Shown in pieces: positions 20,002 through 32,452 of a DNA stretch of 64,000 bases. The translations under genes and the position numbers were made by a program. The DNA is from Rutidosis leptorrhynchoides (Eukaryota > Streptophyta > Magnoliopsida > Asterales > Asteraceae), in the NCBI RefSeq assembly GCF_046630445.1, contig NC_092341.1, forward strand, positions 219,509,501-219,573,500, in the 5' to 3' direction. Position 1 is the stretch's first letter. The number at the start of each line of letters is the position of its first letter. The notes beneath the pieces were generated by a model that saw only the letters and a program-made list of their open reading frames with translations, made no database searches and had not been told where the DNA came from.

Positions 20002-21462
20002 GTAAGTGTCTCCTATAATTGTAGGTTTTTTTTTTTATTGTTAAAGAAGATTAAAGTTAAGTGTTTTTTTGAAAGATAAAAGTTGGTATTTTTTGGAACT
20101 GAACTCTCAAATAGACTTAGAAATGTTAAATAGTCAAGAAAATTATATCTTGATTATGGGTTATTAAAACCCATTATACTTTTTCTAATTGGGTTTATTT
20201 AACCTGATTTAAAAATTATAAGTAAATCATGACCCAAATCAATTATTTAATGACTATATGGGTTGAGATAACCATCTTCACTTTGTATTTTGAGATCCAT
20301 AATTGTGCTTTTCTTACTTAAGAATTAAGATTCACTATGATTTATTTGGGAATGCACTATTTGATGGTCAATTACTTGATATTCATTTCACAAGATCGTT
20401 TTTCTTGGTGTAAAAAAGGATGTACCACGATGTTTCAGCGATTGACCGGGTTTTTTTATGAACTTGAAGTGGATGATTGAGGTATGTTCATGTTTTATGT
20501 TTTTACTTTAAATTTTGAATTAGTAAGATAAAAGAGAGACTATAAAACATAGAGCTCATTTATCTACTATATTTGTTAACAGCTGGTTAATACATTTATT
20601 TTTCATTGATGTTGGTTTTATTGCATTGTTGCATTTTTCTGTTTTACTAATGGATTTCAGTTTCTTGATTTGTGTATTGGTATTGTTGGCAGTCAAATGG
20701 TGGTTTAAAGTGTTGCATGTTATTTGATGTTTGAACAAAATAACCATTATCAGTTATTTGTCTTTTCAAGTTGAGGTTTGGTTTGGGAGGGTTTTCATAT
20801 TGTTCATTGTTGATAGTGTTATATATAGATTAAGTGTAAGTGTATTGCATATATAGTATGCGTTTCTTTATTTTGTTTGTTGTGTTAAAGTTATTCATGT
20901 TTTTCGATAAATATTGTTATGTGATTTAGCTCAGATTTGGGGAGTTCTGATGTTAATTCTAAATGACAAAGTTCGAAGTAAATCATTCATCGTTGATAGA
21001 CTTTGTAGATTTCGTTGACGGTTGATCACCTTTTATTGTAGTTAGTAGCAATTGAAAGCTCAAATTTGGAAGCAGAGAAGCAAAGACATTTATATTGCTT
21101 TACACATATTGTTTGTGTATTTTACTTTCTTAGTCTTATCTGAGTTGAAAGGTGTTTTTCAATTGATGGATATCATATATACCAAAGCAGTTATTGTGAC
21201 AGATTTAAATAGTTTATGTAATGAATCTTTGCATACTTCATGTTTTTTTTTTCTATCTATTTTGTGGGTTACTTAGGTTTTTTTTTACTACCTATACAAA
21301 TTGTTATTTTGTTGTATTTTGTATGCTATCTCTAACTAAATTCTTCTAGAAAAATTACACTGGTATGATAAATGTGCACCATTTTGAAATTATTATCAAG
21401 TTATAGAATTTTATACATGTTGCAGGCAGGTAGATAAATTAAGCGCTGTTACCTTGAAGCAA

Positions 21463-21575
21463 TCTGTTCATCCAAAGTATACTTCGTGTTATTATGATTT
21501 ACAACGATCCAAAGTAATTGATCTGTTCATCCAAAGTATACTTCGCATTATTATGATTTACAACGATCCAAAGTA
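21463..21575. repeat. 54-bp direct repeat, two copies with 5-bp spacer
   Basis: Units 21463-21516 and 21522-21575 share tctgttcatccaaagtatac, ttcg, then tattatgatttacaacgatc and caaagta, differing only in tgt/cat. A third partial copy (attatgatttaca) follows at about 21,610. Confidence 0.85.
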
Positions 21576-23510
21576 TACTCATAACTACAAAGTCTCGCCT
21601 TTTTGTGATATTATGATTTACATCTTCGTGTTATTTAGTTTTTGCAATATTAATACACATTTTGATTTGACCCTTAAAAAAACTAGTGAATTCGCGGGTT
21701 TCAAGAAAGATGATTCATGCATAATCTTGATTCGCGGGTGAGTATTTTTGATTTAAGCCTTCGATCATTATTAAGTTTATAATAATCTTGATTTATATCT
21801 AATATTTTGTTTAAGTACAATCTTTTTCATCAATTGTTTATTATTCATAACCTTTTTGTCAGCTACACCTATGCTATTCATATATACGGAGTATTTGGTA
21901 AGCGGTATGTCACGTCTACACTTGACTTCACGGATAGAAAGAGGTAGGCGTGTACTTACTCTTAACTAAATTATTCATTAAAAAATATATCCTTTGAACT
22001 ACTACAATGTTATAAAAAGTATATCCCGAAACTCTTACTACTGTTATATGGTTGCATTTTAAGCATTTTAATGATGAATGAGTATATACATCTCAGAAAG
22101 TCTTTCATATGTCATCTTTGATTGTTAGTTGTCGGTTGGATATGCAGTAATGTCAGTCGATAACTTATTGTTGGGTCACAATCAATCAAAATTGTTTAAA
22201 TCGACTACTATATACATATACCGTTAAGATGATCTGATGTAATTTGTTCATAATTGTATATTAAGCTTTTATAATTTCTATTTCTTTATTCTTTATATGT
22301 AGGTAACCAGGTTTAGAGTATTTAAAGTACTTTGAATGTTCCTAATTTCTACCACGATTAAACGGTGCTGGTAACGAAGGTAATTCTCTCAGATTTGCTG
22401 CCTATCACGTGGTTAACCAACTTTGTTCATGTTGTTGTCAGTACCTGATCCGTGGTATGCTGATTAACATTGTTTAGGTACATACAATATACAATATAAA
22501 TAAAAAATGGTCTTCCTTCTATGCAAACTGCAGTATTTTGTTGGTATATAAATGAGATCACTTTACCAGTTGGTTACATCTTAACGCTTAATGAAATTTG
22601 CAAAATTTGGTTAATTATTGATATGTCGTTCATGTGTTTGAAGATACACTCTAAGTTAGTGTGAATGTATACCCAAATATTAGATACATGAATTTGATAA
22701 ATTTACAATTATTTTTTGTAGGCACGACTAAGGTGATGTACCTAATAAAATTTGTAAGCGATCGATGTTATGCTTTAAGTATTGAACTTGGACAAAAAGT
22801 GAGATGGTGTCAATTGATGCAACTTCTAACCAACATATTTGAGGTGAAACTCTTTCTCTTTATGTGCTTCAGTAATGTCTTATGATTACATCAAGCAGAT
22901 AAACTGGCAAAATTCTCGTGTCTATGGTTACATGCTAATATACATAGGTATATGAAACTGAATTTTTTATTATTATTTTTATTTTGTAGTGTGAAATACA
23001 ATTAGCTAAAATTGTGAAAAATGAGGACGAAAAAGTTACACCGCATAATGGAGCTGCATTTGAGATAGACTTTTGCTCAACAACTATATAGCAAAGATTC
23101 AACCATTCTGATTTGATGCACTGTCAAATTTTTGAATAAATATAATGTATATTTTTTCAACATGCAATACTCACGCTACAATAAACGTGGTCTGATTGTG
23201 CAACCACACGAGCCAAACGCCTCAAACAAACTTTTTTATTTATTTTTATGTTGCATTTCAATGACTACATTTTCTTCTAGATTTTTTATATAATAAATAT
23301 GTTTTTGGTTTTCATTATCAATGCTTTTTATATGTCTACAATAACTGTTTAAGTATTTTATACTATGTTCAACTTTTAAAGTTATTTACAGACATATATG
23401 GTTGATTTTTAAATTTTAAGTACATACATTGGATACAGAACAACTAACATAACTACTTACATTAAATACAATAATCATAAACATTATTTCTTTACAAACA
23501 CTCACATAGC

Positions 23511-23526
23511 CCCGCGAATTCGCGGG
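23511..23526. repeat. Perfect 16-bp GC palindrome (possible transposon terminal hairpin)
   Basis: cccgcgaattcgcggg is its own reverse complement. It is the most GC-rich short block in a very AT-rich neighbourhood. The half-site gaattcgcgggt also occurs near 21,691. Confidence 0.6.
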
Positions 23527-23530
23527 TCCT

Positions 23531-24091
23531 CCACCTCTTTATCGTCATCATACGTTTACAGTTTCCTCATCGTTATCATCATCTCAACCTCGTTATTCAA
23601 TATCATCTTTGATCGTTCATCATCAATTTATGTATTCGCTATACATTATCATCTTGCATAAACATATTGGGGTTTTGTGACGTGTTTTAACAGAAAACAA
23701 AAGGACTAGAACCTGGAACAGAAGTCGAAAGAAAGAAAAAAAAAATAGAAACACGCTAGCAACAACAGTAGCGTAATAGTATAGGAGCACAACCGCATCT
23801 CAAGGTGGCGGTTTAGGTGGTTCTTGGCCGCATTGACTGCAGTAAAACAGTAGCACCATAAGGGGGTTTGGGTCTCGGTTGCGGCTGCAGAAAGAAGAAA
23901 AAAATAATAATAATAACGATGATGGTTCTTTGGTTGATGGTGGTTGTTTTGGGTAGGTTCATGAAGGTTGTAGACGGTGGTGATCGGTGGTGTGTTCGAT
24001 GGTACACCAAAACAAGGAAGAAAGCAAAATAATAAAGATGGTGGTTTAGTGGTGGTTCACGATGGGATGTGGTGGCGATGGAAGGTGGTTG
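23531..24091. other. Non-coding GGTGG-rich flank, left part
   Basis: Degenerate ggt/gatggt/ggtggt-rich sequence with purine runs and no gene. It continues after the solo LTR at 26,952, so both parts were one stretch before that insertion. Confidence 0.5.
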
Positions 24092-25152
24092 TGAAACGAC
24101 CCGTCCATATTACTATAAACGCGGTACGTTATTCATTGGTCCCATAGCAAGGTATTTGACCTTTATATGATACGTTTTAGAAAATATTGCATTCGTTTCT
24201 AAAAAAAACACCATTATTATACATAATGCATGTTTTAAACAAGTGGGCGATTATTTAAGAAATATTCCCCAAAATATATCGGTTTTCAAATACTACACAC
24301 GTGACATAATAGTCGAATATAATACATGACAAAGGTTTTATTGAATGCAACACTTTATTTAAAGCAAAGCATGAGACTCCATGCACAGCTTGCTCAGATA
24401 ATGCAACAACGGAAGACTTTCTTAAGGACCTGAGAATAAACATGCTTAAACAGTCAACACAAAGGTTGGTGAGATATATAGGTTTAGCATCGATATAAAT
24501 ATAGACCACAAGATTTCATAGTTATAAATATATGTACACTCGTAAGTGTATAAAAGTATTCTATAAGTTATTGAGCGCTTCGGTAACCATACTTAACCAT
24601 TAATGTGGCATATTCCCTTTATTATGAAATCTCCCTACACTGTACCAAGTGTAGTAAAAATGAAGTACTATGCAACCATTTACGATACTAGAGCTACTAG
24701 CCCGGTTGGGGTTGTCAAACCTGATAGATCTATCAATAGGATTCGCGTATACATGTTCTTACAACATGTAAATATTAGTTACCAAGCTATTAGGGAAGAT
24801 ATCTAAAGTGGTACAACTCAACGTAGAATATATTTTAAGTACTCGTGTCTATGGCGTAAAACATAAAATGCATGTATTATCATCCCAAAATATTTGTAGA
24901 GTTTAAAAATGGGACTATATACTCACAGTAGTAAAAGTATATTAATAATAAGTTTTCAACTTATTAAAAATATGACCGTCGTCCTTGGATTCACGAACCT
25001 ATAACAATAATAACGATTCAGATAATAATACGACATATGAATAAAATAAAGCAAGTTCATAGAATACTTATATAATAATTTTTTAACATTTTATGTTAGT
25101 AGTCCTTTGTTAGTAGTCCAAAATAGTCCGAAAAGTCCAACAGTCCAATAAT

Positions 25153-25156
<4 letters not shown>

Positions 25157-25211
<55 letters not shown>
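25157..25211. repeat. (TA)n microsatellite in the solo LTR
   Basis: About 27 TA units inside the solo LTR. Confidence 0.95.
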
Positions 25212-25215
<4 letters not shown>

Positions 25216-25231
25216 CTTAGAATTACCCCAC

Positions 25232-25377
25232 GACGTATTGTATACGTATTGTCTTTGCATCAACCCAGAGACGTATTGTATACGTATTATCTTAGAATTA
25301 ACTAAGACATATTGTGTACGTATTGTCTTAGGATTTATCAAAACGTATTGTATACTTATTGTGTTAGGACGTACCAA
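25232..25377. repeat. Four-copy minisatellite, 36-38 bp unit
   Basis: Diverged units start at about 25,232, 25,270, 25,306 and 25,342. Each begins gacgtattgtatacgtattg or a variant of it, followed by tcttaggatt..caa. It follows the (TA)n array in the solo LTR. Confidence 0.8.
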
Positions 25378-26951
25378 GAATATTATTATACATATATACA
25401 ATCACAGAATTAACCAAGATTATAATATTTTGTTATACTACTGATAACATATCCAAATATATATAGGATATAGGAAAAGTTAACAAGGATATGGTTAATA
25501 TAGTTTTTATAATATAAATTTCGTCCATACAACGTTAATTTTAGCAGATTTTGTTTTGCTCGCCAAATATTCATTACAACTCCGTTTAAAGTGAATCAAA
25601 TTGCTATGGATTCCTTAAGAAGTAAATTTTACAAAACCAATTCGAAAAGTTTATCCCAAGTAGTAATTTTTAGAGCTTTACCCTCTTTTTGTGTCGGTGG
25701 ACAGATTTGGAAAAATCCCGGCATCCACCCAATATATGATTTTTGATAAAATACTTTCACTTTGTCTAAAATCATAAAAAAAAATACTGGAAGTCTTATT
25801 TACATATATTAACATATTTCCAAAGTCTTAGGCTCGTAATCAATGTCTAAGATAGGTTTTTAATTCCCAACCTAAAACCGCCCGCTTTTTGCTGAATGGA
25901 GATTAAAGGATATATGTTAAGTTTCAAGGTGTTCTTCATATGTACAAGCTATAAATTCTTATATTAACTTAATATAACATCATAATACATATAAATAAGT
26001 GTTATTAGAGTTAATTTAGAAAGATTAGATTAGTTTTTCAAACAAGCTTGGTGTTCACCAAAACAAGTTATAGTTTTTACAAGTTTTATAAGTATAATAA
26101 GATAGCAACTATACAAGGAATTGAACAAGGATTTTGAGAAGTATTTTACCTTGATTATGAAGAGGAAAGTTTTTAAGATTGAAGTATGATATGAGAGCAT
26201 TCAAGTGTATGTTTTTAGTTTAAGAAAATGTGGAGTAAAAATGAGTTAAAATGGTCCTTATTTATAAGCTTATAATTTTAGCTTTTAGCGAAGATATCTA
26301 AGATAAGTTGAATTGTATTAAGTCATGCATGATATATTAAATTGATTAGGTCATAGATGACATATTACACAAATAATTGCAGATTTCTATTGGTATATAC
26401 CAATAGTAAATACTTCTAGAAGCTGTGTATAATACGGGTAAAAATACCGTAAGAATGCGAGTAGAATTCTTGAGAAAATTGAATGGAAATACGAGTATAG
26501 CTATCCTTTATATGTATTGGTATATTATAAAGTGTATTCAATACTTGTAAGGATGTATTTACACTCGTAATACATTATATGTAAATACATTTTAACATAA
26601 GTTAATTACGTCGTTTAAATAGTAACATATATATTGTTAAAAAATTCTTTAAATTAGTAGTATGAAAAAATATATATATAATACTTTGTTAATATACTTA
26701 ATGAGATATTTAATTATCATATATTCAAGTTAAATATATATAATTCCATATATATACACAATAATTAAAAAATTAAATAATTAAATCAAGTTATGACGTT
26801 CGTGAATCGTCGGAATAAAAGGGTGACCAAAAGCTTGTGTAAAACTCTTTCTGGAGGTTCAAGATTTATTAAAATTCATTGCTTATCAAGTCGAAATTAT
26901 ATAAAGATTAAGTTTAAATTTGGTCAGAAATTTCCGGGTCGTCACAGGTTG

Positions 26952-27442
26952 TCTCATCATGGTGGTGTTTTGCGGATGAAGGTGGTTTAAACAAAAAGTA
27001 TAGTAGTAAATGTGGAGGTTGTGATGGGTCTAAAGTGGTGATTTCGGTGATGGTACGTGCAGTAACAATTAATTGACTCAAATAACATGGTTCGATCATG
27101 TAGGATGTTGTGGACTTCATGTTTAGAGAAACAAGAACCTGAAGTGGTTCGGTTTTGGGTTTGTGTTTTGGTGTTTGATCAGAAAACAAATAAAAAGAAA
27201 AAAAAATACTACGCATAATAAAGGTAATGAGGATGGTGATATGGTGACGGTTGATGGTTTTATGAAATGGTGATAGTGTGAAGATTGTAATGGGTGGTGA
27301 TGTTTGTAGAAGACAAGTAGAAAAAAAATAAAGTGGGTAACTTAAGTGGGTGTTTGTTCAAGTATATATCTATGTAACTTCCCTATCTATATATAAAACT
27401 CAATCACAGATTACATAGTAGTACAGTTAGTCATCGAAATTC
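26952..27442. other. Non-coding GGTGG-rich flank, right part
   Basis: Continuation of the sequence left of the solo LTR; gatggtgg/ggtgatgg-rich with purine runs. It ends at Element 2's target site. Confidence 0.5.
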
Positions 27443-27447
27443 TTTTA

Positions 27448-28989
27448 TGTAACACCCCGTTCTCCCGTGCGCGTCTAAAGGTACGTACTTAATCAATAGT
27501 ATGCTTATAACTTACTCGTTATGTGATTAAATGAACTAAAGTGTTAGTTAGGTGTAAGTGCATATATGTATATGTGTGTATATATATATGGGTATATGCG
27601 AATGCGTGCGTATACGTGTTTGTGTATGTGTCGCGATGGTGTTGAGTCGTGTGAGACTTAAGGGCGAAGCTTAGACGTGCATAGGAATAGTGAATGAGGT
27701 GTGCTAGTTGTATGAACCTTTGTTTTATGATTTGTTGTCGAAGTGACCAGGAACAGGCCAATGCCACGCCGCGAGGAATGGGGCCGTGACGCGGCAAACA
27801 AAGCAAATCCAGATCAGAACTTGAGTTAAGAAGGGTCGTCTTTCCTTCTTTATGTCGCGCCGCGATAAAGGTGCCGCGCCGCGGCAATTCTGCAGTTCTG
27901 ACTCCGAATTCCATTCAAATTAAATAGGGTTTAGGGGCAATTTGGTCTTTTTGCGTATAGATCTGGTTGGAGCTTTTAATATCAACCACTTATTCTTTAT
28001 TTCTCATTTCTTTTCCTTTTTCTTTCACTTTTCCTCCCAAAACATAAAACCCACTAAGTTTAATCTTGAGATTTGAAGGTGAAGAGTTGTGAATCAAACC
28101 TAGGAGCAAGAATTAAAGTTGTTCATTGTATCTCTAGCTACACATTCATAGTCTTGGTAAGTTCTAACTCTAAGTCTTGAGTTTTGATTAGTTTAAGCTA
28201 GGGTTTGGTTCATATGGAACTAGTGTGACCCATTTGAGGGTTAAATGGGTAAGTTTTGGGTTGGATTGTTGAAAGGAAACCCTAAATAGCTATTATCTAG
28301 GATTTGGTCTTGTGATTTGAGGTTGTAAGTGCTAAATGATGTTGTTAGTCATTAATGCACTTTTAAAATGATGAAAGAGTTGTTATTGTGTAAGTTTGAC
28401 TTGATTTGTGAGTCAAAGAGTCAAAGAGCACTAGTTGACCTAATCGGGCGAAATGGTTATGAAATACACCAAGTTTATGTTAGTTGATGTTATTAAACCC
28501 TAATCACTAGCTTTTAGTGATTTATGACGAGGCATGACCATTAATGGGCAGTTTTGGTGTAGTTGAGTCATTTAATGCAAACATGTCATTAAATGCTCAA
28601 GGGTTAGTGGTTGACATTTAATTCAACTAGATTGTATGTTAATAAATGCATAATGTAATAGGTACGTTACATTGAAGGGTTGCAAGCTCGGTTAGCTTTC
28701 ACAAGGGACTTGAGGTGAGTGGAATATCTATATATGTATGTATATGATTTATGTGCCGTATTGATGGTGTCACATAGCCGTTTTGTGACCATAGTTGCGA
28801 GACGTAGCCATTTTTGTCTACGTATGTTATTTATGCACATAGCCGTATTTGTGTATATAGTGGCGAGTAATAGCCGTGTTTTACTCCCACGTTGTTATTC
28901 GTGTTATTTGTGCACATAGCCGTGTTTGTGTACAAGATTGTGAGTAATAGCCGTGTTTTACTCACATGTTGATCAAGTGATGCCATAGC
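27448..28989 (+). repeat. Element 2 5' LTR, first part
   Basis: From TGTAACACC to the Element 1 insertion point. It contains a GC-rich cgccgcg block (about 27,760-27,890), CT-rich leader-like sequence at about 27,985-28,040, and the start of a tagccgt repeat array (28,758 onward). The LTR resumes at 42,102. Confidence 0.92.
28758..28989 (+). repeat. Degenerate array of tagccgtgtttt motifs in the Element 2 LTR
   Basis: The core catagccgtNttt recurs every 25-45 bases (cacatagccgtttt, gtagccattttt, cacatagccgtattt, aatagccgtgtttt and so on). It continues at 42,102-42,190, and again in the 3' LTR at 48,490-48,795. Element 1 inserted inside one unit. Confidence 0.7.
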
Positions 28990-31900
28990 TGTAGTGACCC
29001 GAACTTTTCCATGTTTATATATATTAATTGAGATTGATATTTACATGATTAAATGTTTCCAACATGTTAAGCAATCAAACTTGTTAAGACTTGATTAATT
29101 GAAATAGGTTTCATATAGACAATTGACCACCCAAGTTGACCGGTGATTCACGAACGTTAAAACTTGTAAAAACTATATGATGACATATATATGGTTATAT
29201 ATATAGTTAACATGATATTATGATAAGTAAACATATCATTAAGTATATTAACAATGAACTACATATGTAAAAACAAGACTACTAACTTAATGATTTTGAA
29301 ACGAGACATATATGTAACGATTATCGTTGTAAAGACATTTAATGTATATATATCATATTAAGAGATATTCATACATTATAATATCATGATAATATAATAA
29401 TTTAAAATCTCATTTGATATTATAAACATTGGGTTAACAACATTTAACAAGACCGTTAACCTAAAGGTTTAAAAACAACACTTACATGTAACGACTAACG
29501 ATGACTTAACGACTCAGTTAAAATGTATATACATGTAGTGTTTTAATATGTATTTATACACTTTTGAAAGACTTCAATACACTTATCAAAATACTTCTAC
29601 TTAACAAAAATGCTTACAATTACATCCTCGTTCAGTTTCATCAACAATTCTACTCGTATGCACCCGTATTCGTACTCGTACAATACACAGCTTTTAGATG
29701 TATGTACTATTGGTATATACACTCCAATGATCAGCTCTTAGCAGCCCATGTGAGTCACCTAACACATGTGGGAACCATCATTTGACAACTAGCATGAAAT
29801 ATCTCATAAAATTACAAAAAATATGAGTAATCATTCATGACTTATTTACATGAAAACAAAATTACATATCCTTTATATCTAATCCATACACCAACGACCA
29901 AAAACACCTACAAACACTTTCATTCTTCAATTTTCTTCATCTAATTGATCTCTCTCAAGTTCTATCTTCAAGTTCTAAGTGTTCTTCATATATTCTACAA
30001 GTTCTAGTTACATAAAATCAAGAATACTTTCAAGTTTGCTAGCTCACTTCCAATCTTGTAAGGTGATCATCCAACCTCAAGAAATCTTTGTTTCTTACAG
30101 TAGGTTATCATTCTAATACAAGGTAATAATCATATTCAAACTTTGGTTCAATTTCTATAACTATAACAATCTTATTTCAAGTGATGATCTTACTTGAATT
30201 TGTTTTCGTGTCATGATTCTGCTTCAAGAACTTCGAGCCATCCAAGGATCCGTTGAAGCTAGATCCATTTTTCTCTTTTCCAGTAGGTTTATCCAAGGAA
30301 ATTAAGGTAGTAATGATGTTCATAACATCATTCGATTCATACGTATAAAGCTATCTTATTCGAAGGTTTAAACTTGTAATCACTAGAACATAGTTTAGTT
30401 AATTCTAAACTTGTTCGCAAACAAAAGTTAATCCTTCTAACTTGACTTTTAAAATCAACTAAACACATGTTCTATATCTATATTATATGTTAACTTAATG
30501 ATTTAAAACCTGGAAACACGAAAAACACCGTAAAACCGGATTTACGCCGTCGTAGTAACACCGCGGGCTGTTTTGGGTTAGTTAATTAAAAACTATGATA
30601 AACTTTGATTTAAAAGTTGTTATTCTGAGAAAATGATTTTTATTATGAACATGAAACTATATCCAAAAATTATGGTTAAACTCAAAGTGGAAGTATGTTT
30701 TCTAAAATGGTCATCTAGACGTCGTTCTTTCGACTGAAATGACTACCTTTACAAAAATGACTTGTAACTTATTTTTCCGACTATAAACCTATACTTTTTC
30801 TATTTAGATTCATAAAATAGAGTTCAATATGAAACCATAGCAATTTGATTCACTCAAAACGGATTTAAAATGAAGAAGTTATGGGTAAAACAAGATTGGA
30901 TAATTTTTCTCATTTTAGCTACGTGAAAATTGGTAACAAATCTATTCCAACCATAACTTAATCAACTTGTATTGTATATTATGTAATCTTGAGATACCAT
31001 AGACACGTATACAATGTTTCGACCTATCATGTCGACACATCTATATATATTTCGGAACAACCATAGACACTCTATATGTGAATGTCGGAGTTAGCTATAC
31101 AGGGTTGAGGTTGATTCCAAAATATATATAGTTTGAGTTGTGATTAATACTGAGATACGTATACACTGGGTCGTGGATTGATTCAAGATAATATTTATCG
31201 ATTTATTTCTGTACATCTAACTGTGGACAACTAGTTGTAGGTTACTAACGAGGACAGCTGACTTAATAAACTTAAAACATCAAAATATATTAAAAGTGTT
31301 GTAAATATATTTTGAACATACTTTGATATATATGTATATATTGTTATAGGTTCGTGAATCAACCAGTGGCCAAGTCTTACTTCCCGACGAAGTAAAAATC
31401 TGTGAAAGTGAGTTATAGTCCCACTTTTAAAATCTAATATTTTTGGGATGAGAATACATGCAGGTTTTATAAATGATTTACAAAATAGACACAAGTACGT
31501 GAAACTACATTCTATGGTTGAATTATCGAAATCGAATATGCCCCTTTTTATTAAGTCTGGTAATCTAAGAATTAGGAAACAGACACCCTAATTGACGCGA
31601 ATCCTAAAGATAGATCTATCTGGCCCAACAAGCCCCATCCAAAGTACCGGATGCTTTAGTACTTCGAAATTCATATCATATCCGAAGGGTGTCCCGGAAT
31701 GATGGGGATATTCTTATATATGCATCTTGTTAATGTCGGTTACCAGGTGTTCACTATATGAATGATTTTTATCTCTATGTATGGGATGTGTATTGAAATA
31801 TGAAATCTTGTGGTCTATTATTATGATTTGATATATATAGGTTAAACCTATAACTCACCAACATTTTTGTTGACGTTTTAAGCATGTTTATTCTCAGGTG

Positions 31901-32243
31901 ATTATTAAGAGCTTCCGCTGTCGTATACTTAAATAAGGACGAGATTTGGAGTCCATGCTTGTATGATATTGTGTAAAAACTGCATTCAAGAAACTTATTT
32001 TGTTGTAACATATTTGTATTGTAAACCATTATGTAATGGTCATGTGTAAACAGGATATTTTAGATTATCATTATTTGATAATCTACGTAAAGTTTTTTTA
32101 AAACCTTTATCTATGAAATAAAGGTTATGGTTTGTTTTAAAAATGAATGCAGTCTTTGAAAAACGTCTCATATAGAGGTCAAAACCTCGCAACGAAATCA
32201 ATTAATATGGAACGTTTTTAATCAATAAGAACGGGACATTTCA
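28990..32243 (+). repeat. Element 1 5' LTR
   Basis: 3,254 bp, TG..CA ends. It contains a CT-rich 5'-UTR-like tract (29,880-30,100), two donor-like sites (acaag|gtaata near 30,122 and ttaag|gtagta near 30,307), the GATTCACGAAC site at 29145-29155 and its inverted partner at 31350-31360. The small ORFs in it recur in all copies only because the LTR itself is repeated. Confidence 0.95.
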
Positions 32244-32245
32244 GT

Positions 32246-32257
32246 TGGTATCCGAAC
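32246..32257 (+). promoter_or_regulatory. Primer binding site of Element 1
   Basis: tggtatccgaac, two bases after the LTR end, is a variant of tggtatcagagc, complementary to the 3' end of initiator tRNA-Met. Element 3 has tggtatccgagc and Element 4 the canonical form. Confidence 0.85.
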
Positions 32258-32342
32258 GTTGGTCTTAGAGAACCAGAATTTTGCATTAGTGTGTCTTATC
32301 GAGTTTGTTAGGATGCATTAGTGAGTCTGGACTTCGACCGTG
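32254..32342 (+). other. Conserved leader after the PBS (possible packaging/dimerisation region)
   Basis: About 90 bases containing two copies of tgcattagtgWgtct, conserved with few changes in Element 4 (55,514-55,602) and Element 3 (61,320-61,408), although the neighbouring LTR sequences of Elements 1 and 4 differ widely. No function is proven. Confidence 0.55.
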
Positions 32343-32452
32343 TTTACTTGAAAAATGATTGCTTAACAAATTTTGTTGGAAACTATATATTTTTAACATG
32401 TGAATATTATGTGATATATTAATCTCTTAACGCGTTTGATATTATGTGATAG

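Larger units (their letters stand above)
14861..23530 (+). mobile_element. Tentative Helitron-like or other composite element with captured fragments
   Basis: This is a long stretch with no complete gene. The left end tctctatatatattaaagta resembles the TC...TATTAAA start common in plant Helitrons. At the right, 23511-23526 is a perfect 16-bp palindrome, cccgcgaattcgcggg, the kind of GC hairpin found near Helitron 3' ends. However, no CTRR terminus follows it within 20 bases, so the right boundary is not established. Supporting a composite nature are an RRM exon fragment at 19,899, an exon-like ORF at about 19,144-19,262, a leader-like CT-rich block at 15,060-15,290 ending in a donor (cgaag|gtaaaa), and partial repeats of attcgcgggt at about 21,693 and 21,732. 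Confidence 0.28.
24092..26946 (-). mobile_element. Solo LTR (2.85 kb) of a Ty3/gypsy-type element
   Basis: Read on the minus strand it starts TGTGACGACCCGGAAATTTC and ends ..GGACGGGTCGTTTCA. It is flanked by the perfect 5-bp target duplication ggttg (24087-24091 and 26947-26951). No internal region is present, so it arose by LTR-LTR recombination. A TATA-like CTTATAAATAAG lies on the minus strand at about 26,257-26,268. It contains an (AT)n array, a 37-bp minisatellite, and the GATTCACGAAC..GTTCGTGAATC inverted pair also found in the other LTRs. Confidence 0.88.

Noticed and set aside
23511..23526. Definite Helitron 3' terminus
   Set aside because: The hairpin is perfect, but no CTRR end follows at the expected distance, so I kept it only as a palindrome and a tentative element.
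29564..29785. Repeated 73-residue ORF present in three places (also about 39,418 and 58,632)
   Set aside because: It lies in the LTR and recurs only because the LTR is repeated. It starts at a non-ATG codon and has no domain-like composition.
31231..31494. 87-residue minus-strand ORF recurring at 41,084 and 60,298
   Set aside because: LTR sequence again, with no start context, and conserved no better than the surrounding LTR.
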